Shown here in pieces: positions 41,159 through 51,845 of a stretch of DNA of 56,018 nt (its first letter is position 1; each line of letters opens with the position of its first letter). Below the pieces are notes generated by a model. It had not been told where the DNA came from, made no database searches, and worked only from the letters and a program-made list of their open reading frames with translations. This DNA comes from Dichotomocladium elegans. Taxonomy: Eukaryota > Mucoromycota > Mucoromycetes > Mucorales > Lichtheimiaceae. The stretch spans positions 1-56,018 of the forward strand of contig JAIXMN010000061.1 of assembly GCA_025716815.1 (NCBI GenBank). The letters run 5' to 3'. A program made the translations under genes and the position numbers.

Positions 41159-44100
41159 AGGGATCTTCGGCGCGCACACTGACCCCTCAACATTCCCTTC
41201 ACGTGATGCAGCACGATTCAACATCTTCGCAAGTGCCAGAGGCCTTATTGGTCGATTTGGATGACTCGCAACCAGTGGTTCAAGCGGAGGGTGGTTCAAA
41301 ACACCAAGATATCAGCCATGATCAAGCCTACATCGACTCATTGTATTCAATAAAGGAAACTGACTTGCCTCTTTACTCCGTTGGGTGCAATGGTGTTGTT
41401 GTTAGTGCTTTGATTGATAGTGGTGCGACTCGATCATATGTTGCTCCGCACATTGTTGCTGGTCAAGTTACAAGAACGGTGTCCGGGCGAGCTGTTGAGA
41501 CTGCTGGCGGTCACACGTTGGCGATTGACAAGCAAGTGACATTACATTTGGATACTGGTGGCTACAAACACGATCTTGACGCCTTCATTTTGGATACTAA
41601 GTTTGATGTCATTTTGGGTCGAGACTGGCTGAAGGTGGTACAACCAACACCAACATGGGATATCGATACCTGGAAGATTTGCAAGAATGGCCATGAATAT
41701 CACCTCACTCCCAAACATACTCGTGAAATCCCGGCTCTTGCTTACCTTCTCTCTCAACGACAGGTGGAACGACTTGAACGTAGCAAAGAAATCGATAACA
41801 TGTATCTCTGTCTATTGCGACCTGCGGATGTGGAGGACAAGGCCGATATCAATCTCAAGGTTCAAGCATTGCAGCAGGAATTCCCTTCGGTGTTCCAAGA
41901 CAAGTTGCCAGGCCTTCCTCCAAATCGATCCATTTCACATGTGATTGATACAGGTGATGCATCTCCCATTAGTCGTCAGCCATACAAGATGAGTCCTCGT
42001 GAGTTGGATGAACTTCGCAAGCAAGTAAAGGAGCTTCTCGATTTGGGATTAATCCGGCCAAGTTGTTCACCTTGGGGTGCCCCAGTGTTGTTTGTTCGCA
42101 AAAAGGACGGCAGTATGCGCATGTGCATCGATTATCGCGCTCTCAATGCGGTCACTAAGCGTAATACATGTCCACTCCCTCGTATTGACGAGTGTCTTGA
42201 ACGCTTGGGTGGTGCACGTTTTTTCTCCAGCATCGACTTACGTTCAGGCTATCATCAAGTTCGTATTCGTGAGGAGGATATCCCCAAGACAGCTTTCAAT
42301 ACTCGCTATGGTTCCTTTGAATGGCTCGTTCTTAGTTTCGGACTCACCAATTCACCACCTACCTTCCAAGCTCTCATGAATTCGGTGTTGGGCGATGCCT
42401 TGGACAAACATGCCTTGGTGTACCTGGATGATGTCCTGATTTTCAGTAAGACGGCTGAGGAGCATGAACTCCATGTGCGGGATGTGTTGACGCGTTTGGA
42501 GGAAGCCAAGTTGATTGTCAACGTCAAGAAGTGCAACTTTTATCAGCAAAGTCTGGAGTTCCTTGGTTTTCGGGTGTCGGCTGAAGGCATCCTCCCATCC
42601 AGCGAGAAGGTGAAAGCGATTCAAGAATGGCCAGTTCCCAAGAATGTTCAAGAAGTGCGTCAATTTATCGGTCTGGGTTCACATTACCGACGGTTCATTC
42701 GTGGATTCGCAAGTTTGGCAACGCCCTTGACTGATTTAACAAAGGGAACCGGAACAAAAACGCGTCCTGTTGTGTGGACTCCGGAATGCCAAGCCGCTTT
42801 TGAGGAAATCAAATCCCGCATGACCTCTGCCCCTATTTTGCACCATCCCAATCCTGATGCTCCCTTTGTCATTGAAACGGATGCGTCGGATTTTGGTGTG
42901 GGTGGAGTGTTGCTGCAAAAGGGAGCGAATGATGGCTTGATGCATCCAATCGCTTTTACATCCAAGAAGTTCTCGCAGGAGGAACGCAATTATCCAGCTC
43001 AAGAACGTGAACTGTTGGCTATCCTGCATGCATTACGAGCTTGGCGTTGTTTTGTTGAAGGCCGTCCATGTACAGTATTCACCGATCATCAACCATTGGA
43101 ATATTACAAGACTCAAGCCAAACCTACAACACGTCTCACAAGGTGGATCCAAGAATTTGCGCTATACGATCCTAGCATCAAGTACAAGCCGGGTAGATTG
43201 AATCATGTGCCTGATCTTCTGTCCCGTCGCGATGGTCCTGACTGCAAACCTGCTGATTTCAGTATGGAACCCGATTATCTTTATGCGGTGAAATCTGTCC
43301 AAGACACTGACTGGCCGAAGTTTTATGCCAAACCAGAATCGGAATGGCCAGCACTTTTCAAGGATCAATTACTCAAGCATCAAGATCAATTTGTAGCGCG
43401 TAATGGCGCCGTATTTCGCAAGACCAAGGTTGGTGACAAGGTGGAAGAGCGTCGTTTTGTCATGTTTGCGCGTCGAGCCGATTTGGTACAAGATTTTCAC
43501 AAGTCCGTCGGTCATGCAAGCAAGCTTACAGTACAAGATCTGATGTGCAAGCGTTGGTGGTGGCCTCAAATGCGACATGATATCGAACGTTGGTTGGCAG
43601 CTTGTCCTCAATGTCAACTAGCAGCAAGACCGGATCGTAACACACATCATGCACCAATGCGTCCTTTGGATGTTCCTCCTCCTTTTTCGAGATGGCACAT
43701 TGATTTCATTGGTGAGCTCCCAACTACGTTACGTGGCAATAGGTGGTTACTTGTCGCGGTGGATTATGCAACCAATTGGACTTGTGCTCGTGCATTACCA
43801 GATGCAACAGGTGCTGCAATCGCCAAGTTTATCCATGAGGAGCTGGTGTTACCATTTGGATGCATGAATGAACTTCTTTCTGATCGTGGTGCGAATTTCA
43901 TGTCTAATGTTCTTGCCAACTATCTCGGCCGCCTCAAAATCAAGCACGTGTTCACCTCTGCATTTCATCCAAGGACTAACTCGAAGGCTGAAAGAACCAA
44001 CGGTATCATCAAACAGATACTTCGCAAGTACGTGCATGGCAAAATCCATCGTTGGGACGATTTCGTTCAGCAAACCGTGTTCGCATGTCGTGTTCGCAAA

Positions 44101-44799
44101 CATCGTACCACCGGTTACAGCCCTTATTTCCTCGTGTATGGTCAAGAGCCGAAGCTGCCTGGTGATGAGTTGACTCCATTTGTGCTTACGGATACCGATG
44201 ATGTTGACAAGGATCAAGGAATTGCCGTCAAAGCTCGAGTGCCTGAAGTCCGTGCTTTACGACAAGCCCGTGCTATTGCTAAACAACGCCTTCAAGACAC
44301 TGCCGCCAAAGACAAAGCACGTTGGGATACCTTAATGAAGCCGCAAGTTTTCGCCATTGGCGATCATGTCTTAATGAGACATAAGAACAAACTGAGCCTC
44401 GAATATACTTGGAAAGGACCATACCGCATTATCAACAAAAATGCATCAACTCACATCTATCAACTGCAAGATCTTACAGGCAATACTTACAACTCCTGGG
44501 TACACACAGACCGCCTTCGCCCCATCCATTTCACCACTACACCCACTGGCCCATGGTATGATCCCACAGCCACTCGTGCTGTTGAACGCCGTGATCTTCA
44601 AGCTTCCGCCGACCTACATGTTCTCGAGGACGATCAACATTCTGGGGAGGGGGTATTGTCGCAGCCTCTGGCTGAGCAATCTCTTTTGGCAAACTGCGCC
44701 TCATCATCTTTTACATGCGATCACGCAAAGCCCACCGACACCGCCACACTACCAAGCCCATCTTCTACTTCGCCACCATTGCCAAGCCTATCTCGTTAA
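41131..44799 (+). CDS. pol: Element F Pol (made as Gag-Pol by -1 frameshift)
   Basis: The frame is open without a stop from 41029 to 44799, but translation should enter at the heptamer. Order: protease (LIDSGATRSY), reverse transcriptase (YLDDVLIFS), RNase H (ETDASDFGVGGVLL, TDHQPLEYY), HHCC zinc region (FHKSVGHAS...CPQCQ), integrase core (IDFIGELP, SDRGANF, KAERTNG) and C-terminal region (LMRHKNKLSLEYTWKGPY, WVHTDRLRPIH). There is no chromodomain. Because the 3' LTR begins TGTCGCAG instead of TGTCGTAG, the usual stop is lost and Pol runs about 45 codons into U3, ending PSLSR at 44799. Confidence 0.94.
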   Translation, partial: FKRQSASSLKGSSARTLTPQHSLHVMQHDSTSSQVPEALLVDLDDSQPVVQAEGGSKHQDISHDQAYIDSLYSIKETDLPLYSVGCNGVVVSALIDSGATRSYVAPHIVAGQVTRTVSGRAVETAGGHTLAIDKQVTLHLDTGGYKHDLDAFILDTKFDVILGRDWLKVVQPTPTWDIDTWKICKNGHEYHLTPKHTREIPALAYLLSQRQVERLERSKEIDNMYLCLLRPADVEDKADINLKVQALQQEFPSVFQDKLPGLPPNRSISHVIDTGDASPISRQPYKMSPRELDELRKQVKELLDLGLIRPSCSPWGAPVLFVRKKDGSMRMCIDYRALNAVTKRNTCPLPRIDECLERLGGARFFSSIDLRSGYHQVRIREEDIPKTAFNTRYGSFEWLVLSFGLTNSPPTFQALMNSVLGDALDKHALVYLDDVLIFSKTAEEHELHVRDVLTRLEEAKLIVNVKKCNFYQQSLEFLGFRVSAEGILPSSEKVKAIQEWPVPKNVQEVRQFIGLGSHYRRFIRGFASLATPLTDLTKGTGTKTRPVVWTPECQAAFEEIKSRMTSAPILHHPNPDAPFVIETDASDFGVGGVLLQKGANDGLMHPIAFTSKKFSQEERNYPAQERELLAILHALRAWRCFVEGRPCTVFTDHQPLEYYKTQAKPTTRLTRWIQEFALYDPSIKYKPGRLNHVPDLLSRRDGPDCKPADFSMEPDYLYAVKSVQDTDWPKFYAKPESEWPALFKDQLLKHQDQFVARNGAVFRKTKVGDKVEERRFVMFARRADLVQDFHKSVGHASKLTVQDLMCKRWWWPQMRHDIERWLAACPQCQLAARPDRNTHHAPMRPLDVPPPFSRWHIDFIGELPTTLRGNRWLLVAVDYATNWTCARALPDATGAAIAKFIHEELVLPFGCMNELLSDRGANFMSNVLANYLGRLKIKHVFTSAFHPRTNSKAERTNGIIKQILRKYVHGKIHRWDDFVQQTVFACRVRKHRTTGYSPYFLVYGQEPKLPGDELTPFVLTDTDDVDKDQGIAVKARVPEVRALRQARAIAKQRLQDTAAKDKARWDTLMKPQVFAIGDHVLMRHKNKLSLEYTWKGPYRIINKNASTHIYQLQDLTGNTYNSWVHTDRLRPIHFTTTPTGPWYDPTATRAVERRDLQASADLHVLEDDQHSGEGVLSQPLAEQSLLANCASSSFTCDHAKPTDTATLPSPSSTSPPLPSLSR

Positions 44800-44947
44800 C
44801 TGCGCCCCTGATATCATAGATAACCAACATATATAAATATCCCCTCATGTTGATACAATAAAAGATTATCCTACGTCTATACTTCACTCAGTACACCAGT
44901 CTATCTATCTCTGGCCATTGGTTTACCAGCTCAGATTTGGACCGACA
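44657..44947 (+). repeat. Element F 3' LTR
   Basis: 291 bp, identical by eye to 39804-40094. Preceded by the polypurine tract ctggggagggggta. Confidence 0.95.
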
Positions 44948-44951
44948 TTTT

Positions 44952-45454
44952 GTTGCTAAAATGGCTAATAAAAGTAACTGCCTATTAGTATACTGTAAAG
45001 CGACGGATTGGTGATATATTGTATGCTTGTGTTACGATAGTAGGTTAGAGAAAACATATACAAATGCTTTTTAATAAAAAAACTCTACTCTGATACTATA
45101 CTAATTAACAATGGATTTTCCCAGAAAATTTAACATTTTTGAGCTCAGCAAACTGAGTTGCCCGCTGTATTCTCCGAAAAAAATAAGGAGGATTGGTATT
45201 AGTAACTATAACTTAAAAATGTCATTTTGATCCTTAAAATGGCGATTGAAAATTGAAAGCTAGAAATTCTTAAAAAAAGTCCCTATTTTCAAAAGGCTAT
45301 AATATAGTGAGAATCGGAGATATAATTACCAAATTACTCACACAGAATACCAAAAACCCACAGTTTATGATACAGTTTTCAGTATTGCGATACCATGAAT
45401 AATGGAGGAGTAATATCAATTTAAAAAGGTGAGTACATATCTTTTCTTTTAGCC
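44952..45454. other. Merlin right arm
   Basis: About 500 bp, AT-rich, no gene recognised. It ends with the right inverted repeat. Confidence 0.6.
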
Positions 45455-48262
45455 GGCGAGGACCTTGGACTGGAAATTTGCACCACGATCAGTAACAATC
45501 TCATGTGGACATCCAAAACGCATCACAATTTCCTCATAAAGGAAATTAGCAATGGCTTCTCCAGTAGCTTCAGGAACAGCTCTTGCGATTGGCCAACTTG
45601 TTGCATAATCCACTGCCACCAAGATCCATCGGTTGCCTTTGGGTGTTGTAGGAAGCTCGCCAATGAAATCCAAGTGCCATCGTGAGAATGGTGGTGGTAT
45701 ATCAGTCAGGTGCATGGGCGCATGATGCACGTCACGGTTGGCGTTTTGAGCGAGTTGACATTGAGGACACGAAGCAACCCACTCTTTTATGTCTTGTTCC
45801 ATGTTCGGCCACCAGTAATGGCGTTTGACCAAGTGGACAATGTTCTTGCCAGCAGCATGTCCAAAGCCACGATGGAAAGAGTCAACCAAATCGGCACGAA
45901 CAGCAAAACGAGCAAAACGCACTTCACGAGTAGTGTCGCCTTCCTTCACCAATCTGAATACCATGTTGTCACAGACTACAAACTTGTTCTTGTGCTTGTT
46001 CAACAAATCGCGCAGCATTTCGGGACGCCGTTCTTCAGGGAATGCGTAGAACTTGGGCCAGTCTGATTCTTGCACCGAAGTTACTGTGTAGAGGTAAGCC
46101 GGCTCCATATCAGCACTTGTAGTTGTACATTGAGGGCCATCACGTCTTGATAGGATATCTGGGACATGATTTTCCTTGCCTGGTTTGTAATGGATCTCAG
46201 GGTCATAAAGCTCAAGCTCAGCTATCCATCTTGTAAGCCTTGTTGTGGGTTTGGATTGTGTTCGGAAATAGCGCAAAGGATGATGATCAGTATATACCAC
46301 ATAGGGGCGACCATCGATGAAGCAACGCCATGTTCGTAATGCATGAAGAATTCCAAGCAATTCCCGCTCTTGTGCAGGATACGATCTCTCCGCCGGTGAC
46401 AACTCTTTTGATTCGAATGCCACAGGATGCATCAAACCATCATCGCCTTCTTGAGAAAGGACTGCACCCACTCCATAATCACACGCATCGGTTTCCACAA
46501 CAAAAGGCTTATCCGGATTGGGAGCAATGAGAATAGGAGCTGACGACATGCACCACTTGACGTGATCAAAAGCTTCTTGGCAACGATCGCTCCATTCAAT
46601 GGCACGCAACTTATGCCCCGTACCCTGAGTGAGATCAGTCAAAGGAGCTGCGATACTTGCGAAATTCTTGATGAAGCGCCGATAGTGTGATGCAAGTCCA
46701 ACAAATTGTCGCACCTCTCAAACATTCGTTGGCACAGGCCATGATTGGATTGCAGCCACCTTGGATTTGGAAGGTAGTATGCCTTGATCACTGATATGGA
46801 AGCCAACAAATTCTATTTCTCGCTTGTTGAATTCACACTTCTTCAAATTTGCATACAGCTGGGCCTTGCGCAAACATTCCAATACTTGTTGAACATGCTT
46901 GATATGATCTTCTTGTGTGCGACTAAAAACGAGAATGTCATCAAGGTACACTAAGGCAAACTTATCAAGATACTCGCCTAGGATGGAGTTCATCAAACGC
47001 TGAAATGTTGGTGGTGCATTCGTGAGACCAAAGGGTAAGACCAGGAACTCGTATGATCCATAGCGAGTATTAAAGGCAGTCTTAGGGACATCCTCCTCTC
47101 GGATTCGCACCTGATGGTAGCCACTCTTGAGATCGATACTTGTAAAGAAACGCGCACCACGCAATCGCTCCAGACACTCATCGATTCTTGGTAAGGGATG
47201 GCCATTACGTTTGGTCACTTGGTTAATGGCACGATAATCAATGCATAGCCTCATGCTGCCATCTTTCTTTCTCACAAACAGAACTGGAGCTCCCCAAGGA
47301 GATGCACTTGGTCGCACCAATCCTAGATCCAGCAATTCGCCAAGCTGTTTACGTAACTCGTCAAGTTCTCGTGGGCTCATTTTAAAAGGCGGTTTGTTGA
47401 TGGGCCGTGCGTCACCAGTATCAATGACATGTTCCACTTGCCGTATTGGAGGAAGGCCTGGAAGTAAATTTCGGAACACATTACCATATTCCTTGATCAT
47501 TGCCTTGAATGCATCATTATCAACATCATTGCTTGAATTGCGAGTCGATGCAGTGAACAAGAGGAACATTTCAGATATCTCCTTTTTCCGTGAGTATCGT
47601 TGCACCTGACGCTGTGAGATCAAGTATGCTAACTTTGGGATGGGGCGAACTTGACTAGGCTCCAAAATGAAGGTCTTGCCGTGATGTTTGATTTCCCAGC
47701 TATCATGACGCCAATGTGGAATCGGTTCTACAGCCTTGAACCAATCTTGACCAAGGATGAGATCAAATTTTGTATCCAACACATATGCACGCCAAGGAAT
47801 GACACAGCCATTGACAACACTCAACTCAAAGGAAGCACGGGCATAGATACCGATTGAATGACCACCAGCGATTTCTACTTCTCTGTCAACAACTTGCTCA
47901 GTTGTGACATGTGAATGGAGCGGAGGTGAGATGTAGGATGTGCTGGCTCCTGTATCTAGTAAGACATTTACTAATTGCCCATTGCAAGTCATTGAATACA
48001 GGGGAAGATCGGTTTCCTTTATTGAGTTGAGCTTATCAATACGCCGTATGTCATCCTCTATACTGGGTGTTCCATCGATCGAGTCACGCAAGTCAACGAG
48101 TGGTTCTTCCTCCAAAGGTTCTTGATGTTGTTGCTTTCCTTCCTTGTCATCGGGATCCATGGCCGTGGCTTCTTGATGGTCTTCCATAGGCTTCACCATG
48201 TTAAGGGACTGGACAGCGCGTGACGAGCGTCCCTTCAGACTCGCCACGCTTTGCCTTTTAAA
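45455..48262 (-). pseudogene. pol: Element E pol, N-terminal part
   Basis: Entered at the slippery site 48262-48256. It has protease (LLDTGASTSY), reverse transcriptase (YLDDILVFS), RNase H (ETDACDYGVG, TDHHPLRYF), HHCC region (FHRGFGHAAG...CPQCQ) and the first two integrase catalytic residues (LDFIGELP, TDRGANF). TGA at 46720-46718 interrupts the frame just before EVRQFVGL. The frame is cut at FQSKVLA by Merlin. Confidence 0.9.
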
Positions 48263-49263
48263 GGCTGGATGTTCTTGTCGCCGAAACGTGGAGAAGGGCA
48301 TTGTCGAGCGATATGTCCATAACCTTGGCAATTATGGCATTGAATGGTTCCCGATCGTTTACCAAAACCACGACTATTGTTCTTGCGATTATTGTACAAG
48401 GCATCCAAATCCATCGGTGTTGGGCCATCACTGGTGGATCGTGTTGCTTGGGTGTTGCCTTGGAAACTGTAATCGCCATGGTGATTGGTGTATCCATATC
48501 TTGGGTTGTTGTAGGATGGATCTCATATGCCTCTAGCACACTCAACGGCGGCTTCGTATGCTTCTGCTGCCGAATAGGCGGCCTTGAGAGTGGTAGGTGC
48601 TTTAAGGAATACTTGTAGACGTGGTTCATATTGTAGTCCTTGAATAAATTGATGCACGGCGTCTTCTTCAAACATATCTGGGAGATCCAACATGATATTA
48701 CGGAATTCAATGATATAATCACGGATGCTGTTGTGCTGTCTTAGCTTCTCCAATCGTTGTCTTGCCAACTGAGTAGCATTACTTGGTCGAAATTCCTTGC
48801 GAAAAAGATCCTTGAAATCGCTCCAACCCTCAGGTGCTTCATGTTCTCCAGTATCCTCGTCAATGGACTTCTCAAGATGTCTCCACCACGTGGCGGCCGA
48901 ATCTCTCAGTAGGGTTGATGCAAAGAGAACACGCTCTTGATCATTGAGATGGGTAAGTTGACAATACTTCTCCACCGTATGCAACCATGCTTCGACTGCT
49001 CCAGGTGAACGTTCACCACGAAATACATCAGGTTGTACGGGTTTGATATTGCTTGTTGTCAATCCAGGACTTGCTTGTGCTTCTCTTCTTAAAAGGATCA
49101 GCTCTTCTTGTTGACTGCATAGTTGCTCTAGTATGACTTGAATGATCGCCGGGTCGTTAATGCCTTGGTTCACGGTAGTTTCAATAATGGATACTTCTTC
49201 TTCGTCTGATTCAGGAACTTCTTGTCTTGGTGTACGATAGCTTTGATGGTGGATAGGATTCAT
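48235..49263 (-). pseudogene. gag: Element E gag (one stop)
   Basis: Start at 49263 directly after the primer-binding site. The capsid region has VEAWLHTVEKYCQLTHL and WWRHLEKSI. TGA at 48525-48523 follows ARGI where relatives read GIRD, a CGA-to-TGA change. Beyond it the frame continues through PMDLDAL and a zinc knuckle CHNCQGYGHIARQC to TGA at 48237-48235. It would be a 342-residue Gag if uninterrupted. Confidence 0.88.
48256..48262 (-). promoter_or_regulatory. -1 frameshift heptamer TTTAAAA, element E
   Basis: CCT-TTA-AAA-GGC in gag phase, with the pol frame at -1, as in B, C and F. Confidence 0.75.
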
Positions 49264-49272
49264 CAGCTACCA
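49264..49272 (-). other. Primer-binding site, element E
   Basis: Minus-strand TGGTAGCTG abutting the gag ATG. Confidence 0.75.
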
Positions 49273-49274
49273 AT

Positions 49275-49550
49275 TGTCGTAATCAAGAATGGCTGCAAAG
49301 CAAGGCCAGGACAACAAATGATAGAAGATGACTTTTTGCGAGAGATGAAGATGATGGTTTATTTTAGAATACAACATGTTCTTATATATGTGCGGGAGAT
49401 GTAGATTCTAGAAACGAAGGGAAAGGGAAAGTGATGGAAAGCTGTGACTGTGTGTGATGTGTAAAGGAATATCAAGGAAAAAGGAATGTCGTGGAATCAT
49501 GGATCAGGATCATGTGATCTCGTCAAAAGGATAAAGAAGTATAGCCGACA
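49275..49550 (-). repeat. Element E 5' LTR
   Basis: 276 bp, same as 36539-36814. The right flank ATTT is the target duplication. Confidence 0.9.
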
Positions 49551-49654
49551 ATTTGTCGACTTTTTGGCAGGTATATCTGTCATGGTCTGCTACTGGTTAC
49601 ACGGTACAGTCAAATGTGTAACCTTTCTCGAAGGAGTACAATGCGTAGCCGTTT

Positions 49655-49708
49655 TGCTGAGCATTTGCTATCTGCTGAGCATTCACTATTTGCTGAGCAT
49701 TATTGCTA
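49655..49708. repeat. 18-bp tandem repeat, 3 copies
   Basis: Units at 49655, 49673 and 49691 each begin tgctgagcatt. They lie in the otherwise unassigned 211 bp between element E and CACTA-3. Confidence 0.8.
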
Positions 49709-49765
49709 AGGCATGTAATGCGCAGCCATTTAATATTTTCCCTTGTCAAGATGCTTAGCTACCTA

Positions 49766-50815
49766 CACTGCGCCTGGGAGGAGGAATAAGGTAGTAAAAA
49801 AGTACCTTATTCCCTCACTTATTCCTGGGAATAAGGTAGAGAATAAGGTAGTACCTTATTCCTGAAGTGAACTTCTGTTCTGCAGGAATAAAGTACCTTA
49901 TTCCTCTAAAAACTGTCAATGGGGGGAGCATGGCGCAGCTGCCGTCTCATCTATTTTTGAAAAAAGTGGGGCCGTTACACCAGTTATAAATGGTAGGTCC
50001 GTGTTTTATTTTATACAACTTTTTACAGTAACAGGTCGGCAATCCCGTTTGTTTATGGGCTGATCAATAACCCTCAGCAAACAATTATATACTGACGATG
50101 AAACAGATAGAAGTATCAATTGAAACGCGACCTTTTTTTATTATTTCAAAATGAAATGGTTGACAATTTTTAGCTACACTACTGTGATAAATGCTACTAT
50201 AATGATAAATGGGATTCTAAAGAGCTAGTGAGGCAGATGCTTCTGTTGAAGTGCAGGTTGTGCAACAGGATGGAAATGTAGATGAGGTAAGATGCTGGAG
50301 GCACACCGGAATAACAGTTCGTCATAACAGAAAGTATGGTGGTCTTCTTTATCTAAAAAAAGTGTGATACCAGTTAGCACCCATATAAATCAGTGGATGC
50401 AGCAACATATGTAAACCTACCTGTGATTAATCGAACAGTCAGAAATGAACCTAATAAAATAATTGACCTTTGAGTAAGGATTCATATATCTGTTCCATAA
50501 GAAAACTTACCTCATCGTTCATAGGAGAAAATATGCGATGGAAACAAATCGCCTGTAGCCGTTCATAAGTTAAAGAGCATTAGGAAGAAGGAAGCCTTAC
50601 ATGAACACGCGTTGTCGTCCAAAGATCCCGGTATGAAGGAAGTGAAAAGAAAGGGAAAGAAATGATGAAACAAATAAACATACCAGACACCCGCTTTAAA
50701 TACTGTCTTCACTGCGTATGTGCACCCATCTTCCATCTCTGCTCCAAACAATAAATTTCAGAAGTAAGCAAAAAAAAAGGTTGCATGCGAAATTGGCCCC
50801 TTCATCTTTGTGTAG
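49766..50815. other. CACTA-3 left non-coding arm
   Basis: Copy of 17200-18252, including the GGAATAAGGTA inverted array and the exon-like island (about 50220-50286). No gene recognised. Confidence 0.6.
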
Positions 50816-51801
50816 ATGTTTTCCAATAGCAATACCACCCAGCGCCGCCAAGAACACGGCGAAAGCATCGAACAGTCCAATATGCTCTCGCATATTCGCC
50901 GTCTGGAGGACGAACAGGTCAGGTTGAAGGCCAAGAACCAGGCCATTGAGCAGCAGCTCCTCAACTTGTCGTCTGCGCTCATGGCCAGAGAGCAACCAGT
51001 CGCTGCTGCATCGTCTGTATCTCGCGAACCTGGAGTTGAACGGGTTGTGGTGCGTTTATTATTTGATGTACTTAACTTTTGTAACATGTCTAATATCTGT
51101 TGGCTAGCTAAACATTCATGACCGGCATGCTCTCTTTTCTGCCGGTCAAGGTTACGATTTCAATCACTCGTTTCGATGTGCGCACAATGAGGAGGTGACG
51201 GCAACGATCGCCGCATACTGCGTTGGACATGTTGGCGGCTGTGTGCTTGGTGCACGGGAGCTACGCTCCCAGATACACACTTTTTTTCTGGGCAGAAAGA
51301 TGCTCTCAAGCTGTCTCCAGCGCAGAAGAAAGCCGTTGCCGAGACGCGCAAACGCAACAAACGAGTGTGGAAGGTCATTAACCACTATGTTGGCCCTTTA
51401 TAAGTTAAAATACTCATAGGTTACATACAGAAACTCGTGGGCCGCAAAGAAGCCTGTGAGAAGTATGCTGCCACGTTGGAGGCTGACTTCCCCGGTGGCT
51501 CGCGTCTTCTTGTGCGCGAATGCATGTCGCCAGAGATTTCTGACGACGATGGGAATGTGGAGGTCAAAAAACCTGCGCACAGAACTGTTAAGGTATTCTT
51601 AGTTTGGGTGACATTAGACGTTTGCGCTGAAAGAATGCGGTAATGTTGTAGGCAGCAGAGTTCTTTGAAAAGTTGGACTTGCTGGTAAAGCAAGGGAAAA
51701 AGAGGGAGTCGCGGGAAAGTCTTAAGAGGAAGAGAGTTGAGGACGACCAGGCCGTACTCCCTGAAGAAGTGCTGGCTGTTTTGCCCGATTGGGCCAAGTA
51801 A
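50816..51801 (+). pseudogene. CACTA-3 companion gene (homopolymer frameshift)
   Basis: Same four-exon layout as 18253-19239. A T run in exon 2 has seven T instead of eight (about 51281-51287), shifting the frame after SQIHTFF, so the basic region and the conserved CMSPEIS and LPDWAK blocks are out of frame. Otherwise nearly identical to the CACTA-2 copy. Confidence 0.85.
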
Positions 51802-51845
51802 AAAAAATAGTGACTATTCCCCATTCATACTTTTCTCTTTCTTTA

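Larger units (their letters stand above)
39804..44947 (+). mobile_element. Ty3-type LTR retrotransposon F (intact, young)
   Basis: Two 291-bp LTRs (39804-40094, 44657-44947) that read identical by eye, 4-bp duplication TTTT (39800-39803, 44948-44951), primer-binding site 40097-40105, open gag and open pol. It sits inside Merlin, which sits inside E, so it is the latest of the three insertions. It is a strong candidate for an active copy and the best reference for the degenerate relatives A, B, C and E. Confidence 0.95.
37566..45454. mobile_element. Merlin DNA transposon, carrying element F
   Basis: The ends start GG and share the inverted block AAAGATATGTACTCACC (left about 37575-37591; right complement about 45428-45444), flanked by a perfect 9-bp duplication GGCGAGGAC (37557-37565, 45455-45463). 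It holds a complete spliced transposase gene and, outside it, the nested LTR element F. Without F it is about 2.7 kb. The 8-9 bp duplication and the IS1016-like transposase are diagnostic of Merlin. Confidence 0.94.
36539..49550 (-). mobile_element. Ty3-type LTR retrotransposon E, host of a Merlin insertion
   Basis: 276-bp LTRs (36539-36814 and 49275-49550), primer-binding site 49264-49272, gag 49263-48235, pol 48262-45455 continuing at 37556-36831. Target duplication ATTT: right copy 49551-49554; the left copy is recovered when the later LTR8 is removed. It has two TGA stops (gag 48525-48523, pol 46720-46718) and the integrase is split by a Merlin element. It belongs to the same lineage as A, B, C and F. 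Confidence 0.92.
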
